DNA from: Paraktedonobacter sp035294465
GTDB taxonomy: Bacteria > Chloroflexota > Ktedonobacteria > Ktedonobacterales > Ktedonobacteraceae
Reading direction: 5' to 3'
Assembly: GCA_035294465.1 (NCBI GenBank)
Contig: DATGKW010000100.1
Location: 1-40,745, forward strand
Length of the DNA stretch: 40,745 bases
In this document: positions 1-9,594 of the stretch, piece after piece
Layout of the letters: the number at the start of each line of letters is the position of its first letter
Numbering within the stretch: position 1 is the first letter of the stretch
The notes under the pieces: generated by a model
What the model was told of the DNA's origin: nothing
Seen by the model: only the letters and a program-made list of their open reading frames with translations
Databases searched by the model: none
Made by a program: the position numbers and the translations under genes

Positions 1-1
1 C

Positions 2-637
2 TCCATGACTGGTGAATTTGCCTACCTTCCGCCAGACGCCACCCCCAATGCCGATACCTCCAGCATCGTTCTGCTTCCTGGCGTCGAGCCATGGGCGAAG
101 GCCGGGATCATCATCAAGGCGAGCACTAAACAGGGATCACCCTACGCGGCGATGATGATCACCGGCAGTCACGGGGTGCGCATGCAGTACAACTTCACCC
201 ACGATATCGCCGGCCTCCCCGGCCGCGTTTCCGCGGCAACTCCGCGCTGGCTACGACTGGCTCGTTCTGGTGACACGCTTATCGGCTACGAGTCGACCAA
301 CGGCACACAATGGACCAGGGTTAGCACAACTCAGCTGCCCGGGCTGCCAGCTACAGTCCAGGTCGGGCTTTTCGTCACCTCTCCATGCCACCTGACGGCA
401 GATAACGGCGGCAGCAGTTGCCGCTTTGCCCAGGCTACCGCCGTCTTCGATCACGTCAGCCTGCAAGGCGAGGCGCCCCGTGGCACGTGGAGCCGCGACG
501 ACGTCGGAGTCACCATCGGCCCCAATGGGAAGCCCCACCATCCTGGCTCGCTCGTCGAATCCGGCAGCACATTTACCGTAACCGGCAACGGAGACATCAC
601 CTCACTCGGAACCGATGGCGAAGCCAAAATTGGCTGA
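2..637 (+). pseudogene. 3' fragment of a beta-sandwich (ABC permease-associated) protein, apparently truncated
   Basis: The frame is open from the window edge to the TGA at 635-637, so the true start lies outside the window. The ~211 visible residues form a concanavalin/DUF1349-like beta-sandwich, with alternating strands such as WLRLARSGDTLIGYES and VQVGLFVTSP, followed by WSRDDVGVTIGPNGKPHHPG and FTVTGNGDI. From memory, this combination occurs in the extracytoplasmic part of actinobacterial and ktedonobacterial ABC-2-type permeases, just before the membrane segments. Here the protein stops immediately after that motif and no membrane segment is encoded downstream. It may be a truncated permease left at a recombination boundary, or a genuine secreted protein ending here. 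The fold class is moderately supported and the truncation is inferred. Confidence 0.5.
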
Positions 638-711
638 TATGAAATCGCGAAAAGAGCGTATATCGCACGGAATGTAGTGACACGACTCAAAAAGAAAACG
701 GACGTGGCTTG

Positions 712-747
712 AAATCTCGCCTGGATATCCAAATCCAGGCGAGATTT
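712..747. terminator. Perfect 15-bp inverted repeat between convergent genes
   Basis: Arms at 712-726 and 733-747 are perfectly complementary with a 6-nt loop. The hairpin lies between a plus-strand gene ending at 637 and a minus-strand gene ending at 755. The AAAT/ATTT ends give short U-tracts in both directions, so it is a likely bidirectional terminator. Confidence 0.75.
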
Positions 748-754
748 TACCTTG

Positions 755-1618
755 TCAGGGTATATCCGGGCCAATAAGACGCACCTGACAATCATGTTCG
801 AGTATGGTCATGAAAGCCAACTCTAAATCCATCAAGTGATCTGGCATCTGCATGTATTTATAAGAAACATGCTGGTCCGTTCGTAAAACAATAGTAGAAC
901 GATCAGCGGCACCTTCAACTCGTAAAACCATGAAGAAATTTAAGTGTGCTGCCAGGACAAGATCCCTGCGTTTCAAATAATTAACTATCTCTTGCCATGA
1001 GGCAAGTACCCTCTGAACAGTAAGTACCTGGTTGCCCTCTTTGCTATTCGAAATGGAGGTATCTTCTAGCTGTGTTTTCTCCGCTGCAAGAGATTTGTCT
1101 AACAAGGCTAGCGGTTGTGGCTGCTCTTGCGCCTCTGTCGCCGCAGAAAGAGGATGTTGTGTGATATCTTGAACCGCTTCCTGGATACCACGAGCAATTG
1201 CAAGTAAGGCTTCATCCTTATTACTGTAGTTTGCGAGAGGTTTAGCATCAGCAGGCAGAACTTTCAATTCGGCAAACGGCTCATCTTGCCAGAGAGTAGA
1301 ACGAATAATAAGAGGGATAAGGCGACAGTTACCCTCTTCGTATCTGCGCATAGCCAGATGAAGGCCAAAGTTATTGCATTCGTCAGAAGCAAGGAAATCT
1401 GGACTAATAAAAAGGAGAACAATGTGAGCACGTTCTATATACTGGCGAAGAACAGCGCGCCTTTCTCGCCCAGCATTTATTTCGGATCCTGGCCGGACCA
1501 CGAGCAGTCCGCTTCTTCGCAAAGGAGAGAGATACTTTTCTACCTCTCTGACCCATTTTTCATCTTGAAAAGCGTACAAGCAAAAAATCTCGACAGCCCT
1601 TTCTACTTGAGCAGACAT
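755..1618 (-). CDS. TIR-domain protein with a DnaX (gamma/tau)-like C-terminal domain
   Basis: This 287-residue protein has an N-terminal TIR fold at about residues 8-150: IFCLYAFQDEKW (strand A/box 1), a hydrophobic HIVLLFISPDFLAS strand, then RLIPLIIR and an LPADAKPL segment typical of bacterial TIR proteins. TIR domains usually hydrolyse NAD or make nucleotide signals in immunity. The Glu expected four residues after C81 in the helix after SPDFLAS is G85 here, so NADase activity is doubtful. A variable linker (about 155-195) leads to residues 198-283, whose pattern (LT..RV..SW..I, AA.LN, V.RVEG, LE.AF..IL, VRLI) resembles the C-terminal domain of DNA polymerase III gamma/tau. The start has a good Shine-Dalgarno (AAGGAG, 1621-1632 region). 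It is the last gene of the cassette, 129 nt after its neighbour, and a hairpin lies in that gap. TIR call: confident. Tail: moderate. Confidence 0.85.
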   Translation of the reverse strand: MSAQVERAVEIFCLYAFQDEKWVREVEKYLSPLRRSGLLVVRPGSEINAGRERRAVLRQYIERAHIVLLFISPDFLASDECNNFGLHLAMRRYEEGNCRLIPLIIRSTLWQDEPFAELKVLPADAKPLANYSNKDEALLAIARGIQEAVQDITQHPLSAATEAQEQPQPLALLDKSLAAEKTQLEDTSISNSKEGNQVLTVQRVLASWQEIVNYLKRRDLVLAAHLNFFMVLRVEGAADRSTIVLRTDQHVSYKYMQMPDHLMDLELAFMTILEHDCQVRLIGPDIP

Positions 1619-1681
1619 AAATCAACTCCTTAATATATTCTCTGACGAGAAACAAAACTCCATGTGTTCTAAGATAGAATA

Positions 1682-1721
1682 GTGGTGTACAGATACCTAA
1701 TGTTTTGTATCCGTACACCAC
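1682..1721 (-). other. Imperfect hairpin between the wHTH gene and the TIR gene
   Basis: Arms GTGGTGTAC (1682-1690) and GTACACCAC (1713-1721) pair, then after one mismatch GATAC pairs with GTATC. No U-tract follows on the minus strand. It could attenuate read-through into the TIR gene, be an RNA-processing site, or bind protein. A smaller palindrome (GTGCA-gtta-TGCAC) sits at 1732-1745, at the preceding stop codon. Confidence 0.5.
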
Positions 1722-1747
1722 ATGCCGAGAAGTGCAGTTATGCACTA

Positions 1748-2269
1748 CTAACTCTGGCCGGAGAGCTTCTGTTCAACTTCGTGAATGCCTGTGTTCGTTA
1801 ATTCATACATCTCTGCTGGCTGACCACTCTCAAGCAATAGACCCCTGGAAACCAGAAGCCCCAGGTCACGGCCAATGTTTTTAGGAGGCTGTTCTTTGGC
1901 CTCCCTGTATTTGGCCAGGATATCGTCGCGAGTAAAACCCGGCTGTCCAAGTTTTATTTCGCACCAATACCCCAGGACAAGCGTTTTTTCCAGGTTGCTC
2001 TGGCAATTAAATCGTCTGATAAACTCAACCAACGTTTGTGGTTTAGCATAACGCACCCCCTCACCATTCTCAACGACGCCTGCCAGACCATCCGTAGAAA
2101 TCCTTTCAGATATATTGTTTAACAATGCGCCTGGAGTTGAGAAGGAAAACTTGGCCAATCGCTCCCACTCATTCAGAACAAAATCTTTTTCGGGTGCTGA
2201 TATTTCAAGCTCCCAGTTGTCTTTACGCAAGCGAATCTGATATTGACCAGAGTTAACGTTTTCGTCCAT
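1748..2269 (-). CDS. Winged-helix protein of a candidate defence cassette
   Basis: A 173-residue soluble protein of unknown function. Residues ~9-40 (YQIRLRKDNWELEIS, then EKDFVLNEWERL) form a short beta module. The C-terminal half (about 85-168) fits a winged-helix domain: FTRDDILAKYREA, then PPKNIGRDLGLLVSRGLL, then YELTNTGIHEVEQ. The same winged-helix pattern recurs in the product of 3061-3609, so the two are probably paralogous modules. The start at 2269 has AAAGGA 7 nt upstream and lies 17 nt inside the end of the preceding gene, which suggests translational coupling. It could be a DNA-binding regulator or a protein-interaction adaptor for the HEPN, TIR and ATPase partners; the sequence does not say which. 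Confidence 0.7.
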   Translation of the reverse strand: MDENVNSGQYQIRLRKDNWELEISAPEKDFVLNEWERLAKFSFSTPGALLNNISERISTDGLAGVVENGEGVRYAKPQTLVEFIRRFNCQSNLEKTLVLGYWCEIKLGQPGFTRDDILAKYREAKEQPPKNIGRDLGLLVSRGLLLESGQPAEMYELTNTGIHEVEQKLSGQS

Positions 2270-3095
2270 GTCTCGTTCCTTTCGACTTCACTGCTCGGTG
2301 CTTCAAGGAAGCACCATTATTTGACTGTATCTGAGTAATCTCATTACTGGCCTCCCGAAAGCCGCTATCGGTAAGTCGCCAGCCGTCCTGATTTTCATGC
2401 ACAAGAGCTTTTTTCTTTAAATTGCTCAGCGTTACTCGTATATTTGATTCCTTATGAGCGCTGCCAATCCACCTAACAAGATCCTGAAACTGGCAACGGT
2501 TGGGATAGTAACGATAGAGCAAGATTTCCAACTGAACGCGTGCTGGAAGCTCTGGTCGCAAAACCAGGTAAGAACCATCAATTTCTTCGACCAGAGGCAA
2601 ATCCCTTGTTAGAAGGTTAGCGACAAGCCTCTGCGCTTCATCAGGATCAGAGACAAGGTACAGCCGGGCTAACTCCCCTAACACCCATTTAAGTCCTGCG
2701 ATCACAAGAGTCGCATCCATCTGATTCGGATCAAACGAATTATTATGCGCCGCGCCGCGGCGGTTACGGTGTTCGTAGATCAAGCGCAATGTACGAGGAA
2801 TAGTCATCCGCTCTGAATCACTAAGAGAGGTACATTGCTCCAATTGAATGACCTCCTGCTCAACCTTAACCGAATCAACCACTTCCTGGGTGCGCAAGTA
2901 GTGGAAGCATTTCAAAATGGCCTCAACAACCTTACCAGCATCAACAAGACATTGAGCGTAATTGTCCAGGCGGAAGTTATGGATTGATGAGTTATAATAC
3001 TTGAGAAGCTCACCCACTTTATCCGCAGGAAAATGCCTGCTCAATGCTGACCGGAACGTCTCAATCGGCTGAATTCTTTGTAGGTGCTGAACCAT
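2253..3095 (-). CDS. HEPN-like and winged-helix protein of a candidate defence cassette
   Basis: A 280-residue protein. The N-terminal ~150 residues are alpha-helical and carry the pattern of HEPN/abortive-infection domains: a first helix pair around VDAGKVVEAILKCFHYL, then PRTLRLIYEHRNRRGAAHNN with an R-x6-H motif (R110, N111, H117). In active HEPN RNases this motif is R-x4-6-H with a polar residue after the Arg. Residues ~190-250 form a winged helix (LEILLYRYYPNRCQFQDLV to WRLTDSGFREA), and the tail is very basic (KSKGTRHGRKR), compatible with nucleic-acid binding. The ATG at 3095 has GGAGG 9 nt upstream and starts 35 nt inside the previous gene. RNase function is inferred and untested; it could also be a catalytically dead HEPN adaptor. 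Confidence 0.65.
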   Translation of the reverse strand: MVQHLQRIQPIETFRSALSRHFPADKVGELLKYYNSSIHNFRLDNYAQCLVDAGKVVEAILKCFHYLRTQEVVDSVKVEQEVIQLEQCTSLSDSERMTIPRTLRLIYEHRNRRGAAHNNSFDPNQMDATLVIAGLKWVLGELARLYLVSDPDEAQRLVANLLTRDLPLVEEIDGSYLVLRPELPARVQLEILLYRYYPNRCQFQDLVRWIGSAHKESNIRVTLSNLKKKALVHENQDGWRLTDSGFREASNEITQIQSNNGASLKHRAVKSKGTRHGRKR

Positions 3096-3609
3096 TTAGC
3101 AAATCCTCCACGTACTTTTCTCCACTAGGCGTAATAACCCAGCTTTTTTGTCCATTTATCGCAGTGGCATCGATAATATGGACTTTCCTGATACACTTGT
3201 TCAGTGTATCAGAGGGATTCTGTGGCTTCTTGATGCGCAGTTTTCCGTAGATATCCAGGATGTCTATCATAGAAAATTGCTCCATCTGCCCCACATGTAA
3301 CAGGTAATAGGCAGCGCATACAAAGCGATCAACGTGAGTTGTAGGATTCACCATACGGAAGAATTCGTTCACGGACAAATTGGGTTGCAGGCGTAAAGGC
3401 GCTGTGTCCTGCGATATCTCCCCATTTTGCCCTGGAGCTGGTGGCAATGGAACTGTCGTCGCAAAACTACCATCAATTAGCCCTTGCAAGACAATCGGGA
3501 ACGCTTGCTCTCGGTATTTTTCGTGGAGATTTTCAACCAGCCTCGAAGCCTCTCTGAGCGCCTCGTCCATCAATGCTGCACGAGCACTGAGTTCTGAATG
3601 TTGAGTCAT
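3061..3609 (-). CDS. Winged-helix protein, first gene of the candidate defence cassette
   Basis: A 182-residue protein starting at the ATG at 3609, which has a near-perfect Shine-Dalgarno (GAAGGAGGGG) just upstream. The frame is open for 54 more codons upstream, but these lie in the structured leader and look non-coding. The N-terminus is a long amphipathic helix (LSARAALMDEALREASRLVE, about residues 6-25), followed by a Pro-rich loop. The C-terminal ~95 residues are a winged-helix module (FVCAAYYLL, FSMIDILDIYGKLRIKKPQN, SWVITPSGEKYVEDLL) resembling that of the 1748-2269 product. It overlaps the HEPN-like gene by 35 nt. No family name is recognised. As promoter-proximal gene it could autoregulate the operon. 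Confidence 0.7.
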   Translation of the reverse strand: MTQHSELSARAALMDEALREASRLVENLHEKYREQAFPIVLQGLIDGSFATTVPLPPAPGQNGEISQDTAPLRLQPNLSVNEFFRMVNPTTHVDRFVCAAYYLLHVGQMEQFSMIDILDIYGKLRIKKPQNPSDTLNKCIRKVHIIDATAINGQKSWVITPSGEKYVEDLLNGSAPTKNSAD

Positions 3610-3735
3610 GTGACCCCTCCTTCTATTTCCGTAACAGGGCTTGTTATCCCACCAGCGCAACTCTACATTTCCATTGAAGCCGCCTCTAGACCGGTACAAT
3701 TTGCTTCTTGTGATATAATAGAATTGTGAATTGCA

Positions 3736-3761
3736 CTGGTGGGCATAAAAACACCCACCAG
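3736..3761 (-). other. Leader hairpin 2 of the cassette mRNA
   Basis: An 8-bp stem CTGGTGGG/CCCACCAG (3736-3743 and 3754-3761) with a 10-nt AT-rich loop. It lies in the ~220-nt leader between the predicted start of transcription near 3831 and the first start codon at 3609. No U-tract follows, so it is not a standard terminator. Confidence 0.5.
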
Positions 3762-3778
3762 ATAAACACAAATGGTTT

Positions 3779-3820
3779 GAAGGATGCTGTTCCTCCGTAC
3801 AAGTTGAAACAGCATCCTTC
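3779..3820 (-). other. Leader hairpin 1 of the cassette mRNA
   Basis: A perfect 13-bp stem (3779-3791 with 3808-3820) and a 16-nt loop. Read on the minus strand, the loop contains GGAGG. It begins about 10 nt after the predicted transcription start. With hairpin 2 it makes a structured 5' leader; it could stabilise the mRNA, bind a regulator, or less likely end transcripts arriving from the HerA gene. Confidence 0.55.
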
Positions 3821-3837
3821 TTCTATGCGTTTTGACC

Positions 3838-3867
3838 ATTATATACTACTCTTTTATCCTACGTCAA
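3838..3867 (-). promoter_or_regulatory. Sigma-70-type promoter of the TIR/HEPN cassette
   Basis: On the minus strand, TTGACG (3867-3862), an 18-bp spacer, then a perfect TATAAT (3843-3838). Transcription would start near 3831 and run into the gene at 3609. Confidence 0.7.
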
Positions 3868-4212
3868 GAGCTGTCTATCTCAAACGATAGAAAATATTAG
3901 TCAAGTAAAGCGAGTTAAATAGCAAACAGGTCGTTGTTATTTTCTCATTTTCCTTCAAATATAGATATACTTCTATATAATGGTTTACAGGAACCTGGAT
4001 GTCCTTACAAAACCTGGTCATAGCTTAAAAATGAGACGGGGAACGTTGGAAAAGAATTGCCCACTTGAAAATACCGGAGAAAGTCAGAGAATGACGGGAA
4101 AGCAGGAAATAGTACATACTCGAGCAACGAGAATACTGCTTAGTGTACGAAAATCGACGTCTCAAAAAGAAAAGAAAAAAGTGGTGAAAAAGAGCGCACT
4201 CCCCTCAAGCTT
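3868..4212. other. AT-rich intergenic stretch without a convincing gene
   Basis: This stretch lies between the HerA ATPase stop (4213) and the cassette promoter. A 123-residue plus-strand frame (3980-4351) runs antisense into the ATPase gene, has no domain pattern and no clear ribosome site, and was not called. Poly-purine runs (4160-4195) are present, but no clean terminator hairpin for the ATPase gene was found. Confidence 0.4.
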
Positions 4213-5724
4213 TTATTTTCGGACAGAGCGTTTCCCATACATACCTTCGTCGATCTTCTGCAAGAGATTGTCTATAATGATATCCGGTTCTGCCTGCGGA
4301 AACTCATTTTTAAGAAATGTAGAAAGCACCGATACATATCTATACCCATGATTGACACGAGTGCGTATGATGAGTTTCATTTTAAGCAAGTCATGGGGCG
4401 GACGGCTGCGAATAGTGCTCTCCTTTAAGGAAAGCCAGGTAGCTATAGCTGAGACGGTCATGCTGGTCCCTTCATGCTCAGCAAGAAGACGTAAGATCGA
4501 ACGCTGCAGACGCGGAAGCTTTTGCAGACGACGCACTAATGTTTCCAGTTTACGTTGCTCTACCTGGCCTAATGGAAGGTCAGAAGTAGGAGATAGCGCA
4601 GAAAGACTACGCTCATGAGGAGTAGGAGTCTGCTGTTGGGATCGTGTTGTAATGACCTGACCAACGAGAGCTTGAGCAATCTCTAAATTTTGGGTACGTG
4701 TACTTAGAGCAGTACCGGGCATTTCCTCTAGCGAGATGGTAATCTTGCTCAGAAGTTCTACTTGATTCTTCAGGCGTTCTATTTCCGCTTCCTTCAGTGT
4801 CAGCGCCTCTTGCAGCTCTTTTACCTGCCGAGTTAGCCTGACTCGTTCATCCTCCGTTGTAGAGGGCACTTGCGAACTTAAAGTCAAACTTCGTAACTCA
4901 CTCAACACAGCAGTATTGAGCTTCCGTAGTTTTGGATGAGCAGGGGTTTCGTGTGTCGGCGTTGACCCCGCGTGGAAAGTATGGCGCAAGCGAATATTCA
5001 CAACAGATGTCAGAAAATTTGCAACGACGACCACTTCGCCGGGTTGAAGCTTCCTGATTTTTTCTTCAACCTCATTGGCCGCCAGAGGTATTAAATCCTT
5101 ATAGACCCGGAGATCCACCGGATGTACTACTTTATGAAGGAAAAGAAGCGAAGCCTGGGTCAGTAAATCTTTCTCAACCTTAGCCGATCTCTGGCTGATC
5201 AAAACGATCCCTAAGCCACGTTTCCGGCCGCGCAGAGCAATACGGGTTAAGATCTGTTTGAGCGGAGTACTTGTGTTTTGAGGAACAAACTCGTGAGCTT
5301 CCTCCAATATGACATGATACGGACGTTTAGCCTCCGAACTGGCTGCCCACAGGCCGGTGAAATAGCGGACCAGAAACTCATAAATCTCTTCCTGGTGAAA
5401 ATCGCTTACGTCTAAGATAACGGAAATGCCCCGCTTCACAGAAAGAGCGGCCAGACGATCAGCATTGGTTGGATCAACTTCTATCTCAACATGAGGAGAA
5501 CGGCCCGCCACCAAAACCTCGAATTTCTCCTTCAGCCCCCAATATTCCCCCTCTATATCTACAATCGTTAGCGGCAACCCACTAGAAAGAAGTTCCTCAA
5601 TCAGCACAGCAGCGGTATTGGTCTTGCCAGAACCAGTAATTCCAAGCACGGCTACACTTCGGCCCACCAATTCCTGGGTCTGTAACTGGAGTTTATTTGA
5701 AGTATCAATATGCAGTACAGACAT
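4213..5724 (-). CDS. HerA/FtsK-type (DUF87) ATPase with coiled coil and winged helix
   Basis: A 503-residue ATPase. The Walker A GITGSGKT (28-35) is close to the N-terminus, so the N-terminal beta-barrel of canonical HerA is missing. The Walker B HVILEEAH is at about 137-144, a probable arginine finger at RGRKRG (165-170), and the sensor-like LISQRSAKVEKD follows. HerA-family proteins form hexamers that translocate DNA, and in defence systems they drive nuclease or NADase partners. Residues ~290-330 form a coiled coil (VRLTRQVKELQEAL...), and ~395-465 a winged helix (LQRSILRLLAEHEGTSMTV). It lies upstream of the TIR/HEPN cassette on the same strand, separated by ~600 nt and a separate promoter, so a functional link is inferred from neighbourhood only. 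Confidence 0.85.
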   Translation of the reverse strand: MSVLHIDTSNKLQLQTQELVGRSVAVLGITGSGKTNTAAVLIEELLSSGLPLTIVDIEGEYWGLKEKFEVLVAGRSPHVEIEVDPTNADRLAALSVKRGISVILDVSDFHQEEIYEFLVRYFTGLWAASSEAKRPYHVILEEAHEFVPQNTSTPLKQILTRIALRGRKRGLGIVLISQRSAKVEKDLLTQASLLFLHKVVHPVDLRVYKDLIPLAANEVEEKIRKLQPGEVVVVANFLTSVVNIRLRHTFHAGSTPTHETPAHPKLRKLNTAVLSELRSLTLSSQVPSTTEDERVRLTRQVKELQEALTLKEAEIERLKNQVELLSKITISLEEMPGTALSTRTQNLEIAQALVGQVITTRSQQQTPTPHERSLSALSPTSDLPLGQVEQRKLETLVRRLQKLPRLQRSILRLLAEHEGTSMTVSAIATWLSLKESTIRSRPPHDLLKMKLIIRTRVNHGYRYVSVLSTFLKNEFPQAEPDIIIDNLLQKIDEGMYGKRSVRK

Positions 5725-5749
5725 AGAACTTTTTTTCCTTTCCAGGAAG

Positions 5750-5778
5750 ATTATATCATCTATGGCTGCTGATTTAAA
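5750..5778 (-). promoter_or_regulatory. Probable promoter of the HerA-type ATPase gene
   Basis: A perfect TATAAT on the minus strand (5755-5750) with a weak TTTAAA -35 (5778-5773) and a 17-bp spacer, about 25 nt before the start codon. The remaining divergent region up to 6022 shows no gene. Confidence 0.5.
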
Positions 5779-6022
5779 GCTGATTCAATCCAGAGAGTAA
5801 ACATAGAAAAATACTTCTCGCTTTCTCCAGAAAGACCCTTCCGGCCGCGCATCCAACCGGTTCAGGTGTTTGCTCTGTATCGTGACCGATCCGTGAGTGG
5901 ATATCAATCGTCTGAGATTGACACCAGCCAGGAAGAGGAATAAGATAAAGCAGGATTATCAGGCACGATTTAGAGAGTACCTGGAGAACACATAGCCCAG
6001 GCAAGGGACAGGCACACACACG

Positions 6023-6631
6023 ATGTCATTCATGGACATGGGAAACAATCCCGCTAACTCTGAGAAGTGTACGCGGGACGAACTGGAACACCTGCTGCTC
6101 CACGGCACACGTCTACAAGAACCAACCGCCTCCGAGAGCGGGGATGGAGATTCACAGGACGCCGCGTCCCCGGCTCTCCCCCACACTTCATATACACAGT
6201 CGTATGGCGGCGAGGATGAGGACGAGGACGAGGAAGTTTCTACGAACAGCGATGTTCAGGGCGCGTTCGGCCTGTACGCGGAAGCTGCGCAAGACATGGC
6301 TACCGCGAATCTGGAACTGGCGTTGGGCCGGCACTTCGCTTGCGCCGATTATTGCAACCAGGCGGCAGAAAAGGCCGCGCAAGCGGTCAGCCTGCTGCGG
6401 CGGGGACATCGTACCAGGTATGATCACGACCTGCGCGCGCTGGGCATGGCCGTGGGAGCGCCGGTAGAAATCCAGGAGGCCATGGCGGTGCTTACGCCAT
6501 TTCATCCCGAAGCTTTCTACGCTGAGACGCCCCCGGAAGAGGCTGACGAGGTGATCAGCGCCGAGCAGGCTAGAGAGTATATCGCGACCGCGCGCCGCGT
6601 CTTGCGCTGGGCAAGAGGTATTATTTTGTAG
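6023..6631 (+). CDS. Small HEPN-domain protein
   Basis: A 202-residue protein. Residues ~1-60 are polar and low in order, followed by an acidic run (GGEDEDEDEE, near 62-71). From about residue 85 a HEPN four-helix domain is visible: ALGRHFACADYCNQAAEKAAQAVSLL, then a HDLRALG motif, then YIATARRVLRWAR as the last helix. RTRYDH gives an R-x4-H arrangement, but its placement differs from the usual RNase motif position. HEPN proteins of this type often pair with a nucleotidyltransferase; none is adjacent. It diverges from the HerA-type ATPase and lies 94 nt before ppdK. The ribosome site is weak, and the second ATG (6032) or third (6038) could be the start. Confidence 0.65.
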   Translation: MSFMDMGNNPANSEKCTRDELEHLLLHGTRLQEPTASESGDGDSQDAASPALPHTSYTQSYGGEDEDEDEEVSTNSDVQGAFGLYAEAAQDMATANLELALGRHFACADYCNQAAEKAAQAVSLLRRGHRTRYDHDLRALGMAVGAPVEIQEAMAVLTPFHPEAFYAETPPEEADEVISAEQAREYIATARRVLRWARGIIL

Positions 6632-6725
6632 CGAGAAGTGCAGTACATCGCGGAATTCCCTTGAGACCCCTCGCGTACAAAACATCTCTAACAACACATT
6701 GATTGACTGATTTGGGAGGATTTTC

Positions 6726-9506
<2,781 letters not shown>

Positions 9507-9531
9507 CTTATATCGAGCGCAACTTTACGAA

Positions 9532-9567
9532 TGTTGCAGCCAGATCCGTGTGGATCTGGCTGCAACA
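9532..9567. terminator. Perfect 16-bp hairpin between convergent genes
   Basis: Arms 9532-9547 and 9552-9567 are fully complementary with a GTGT loop. It lies between the ppdK stop (9506) and the stop of the minus-strand gene at 9595. There is no long U-tract on either side, so it is a probable bidirectional terminator or 3'-end stabiliser. Confidence 0.7.
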
Positions 9568-9594
9568 CTTGTGAGCGAGTAAAAGATATCTCCA

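Noticed and set aside
3610..3771. 54-codon N-terminal extension of the first cassette gene
   Set aside because: It lies across a hairpin and a typical leader, has no ribosome site, and the ATG at 3609 has a near-perfect one.
3779..3820. 13-bp hairpin as terminator of the HerA-type gene
   Set aside because: No U-tract on the minus strand, ~400 nt from the ATPase stop, and it lies downstream of a strong promoter for the next operon; kept as leader hairpin.
3980..4351. Plus-strand 123-residue reading frame antisense to the ATPase 3' end
   Set aside because: No domain pattern, no ribosome site, and it overlaps a well-supported gene.
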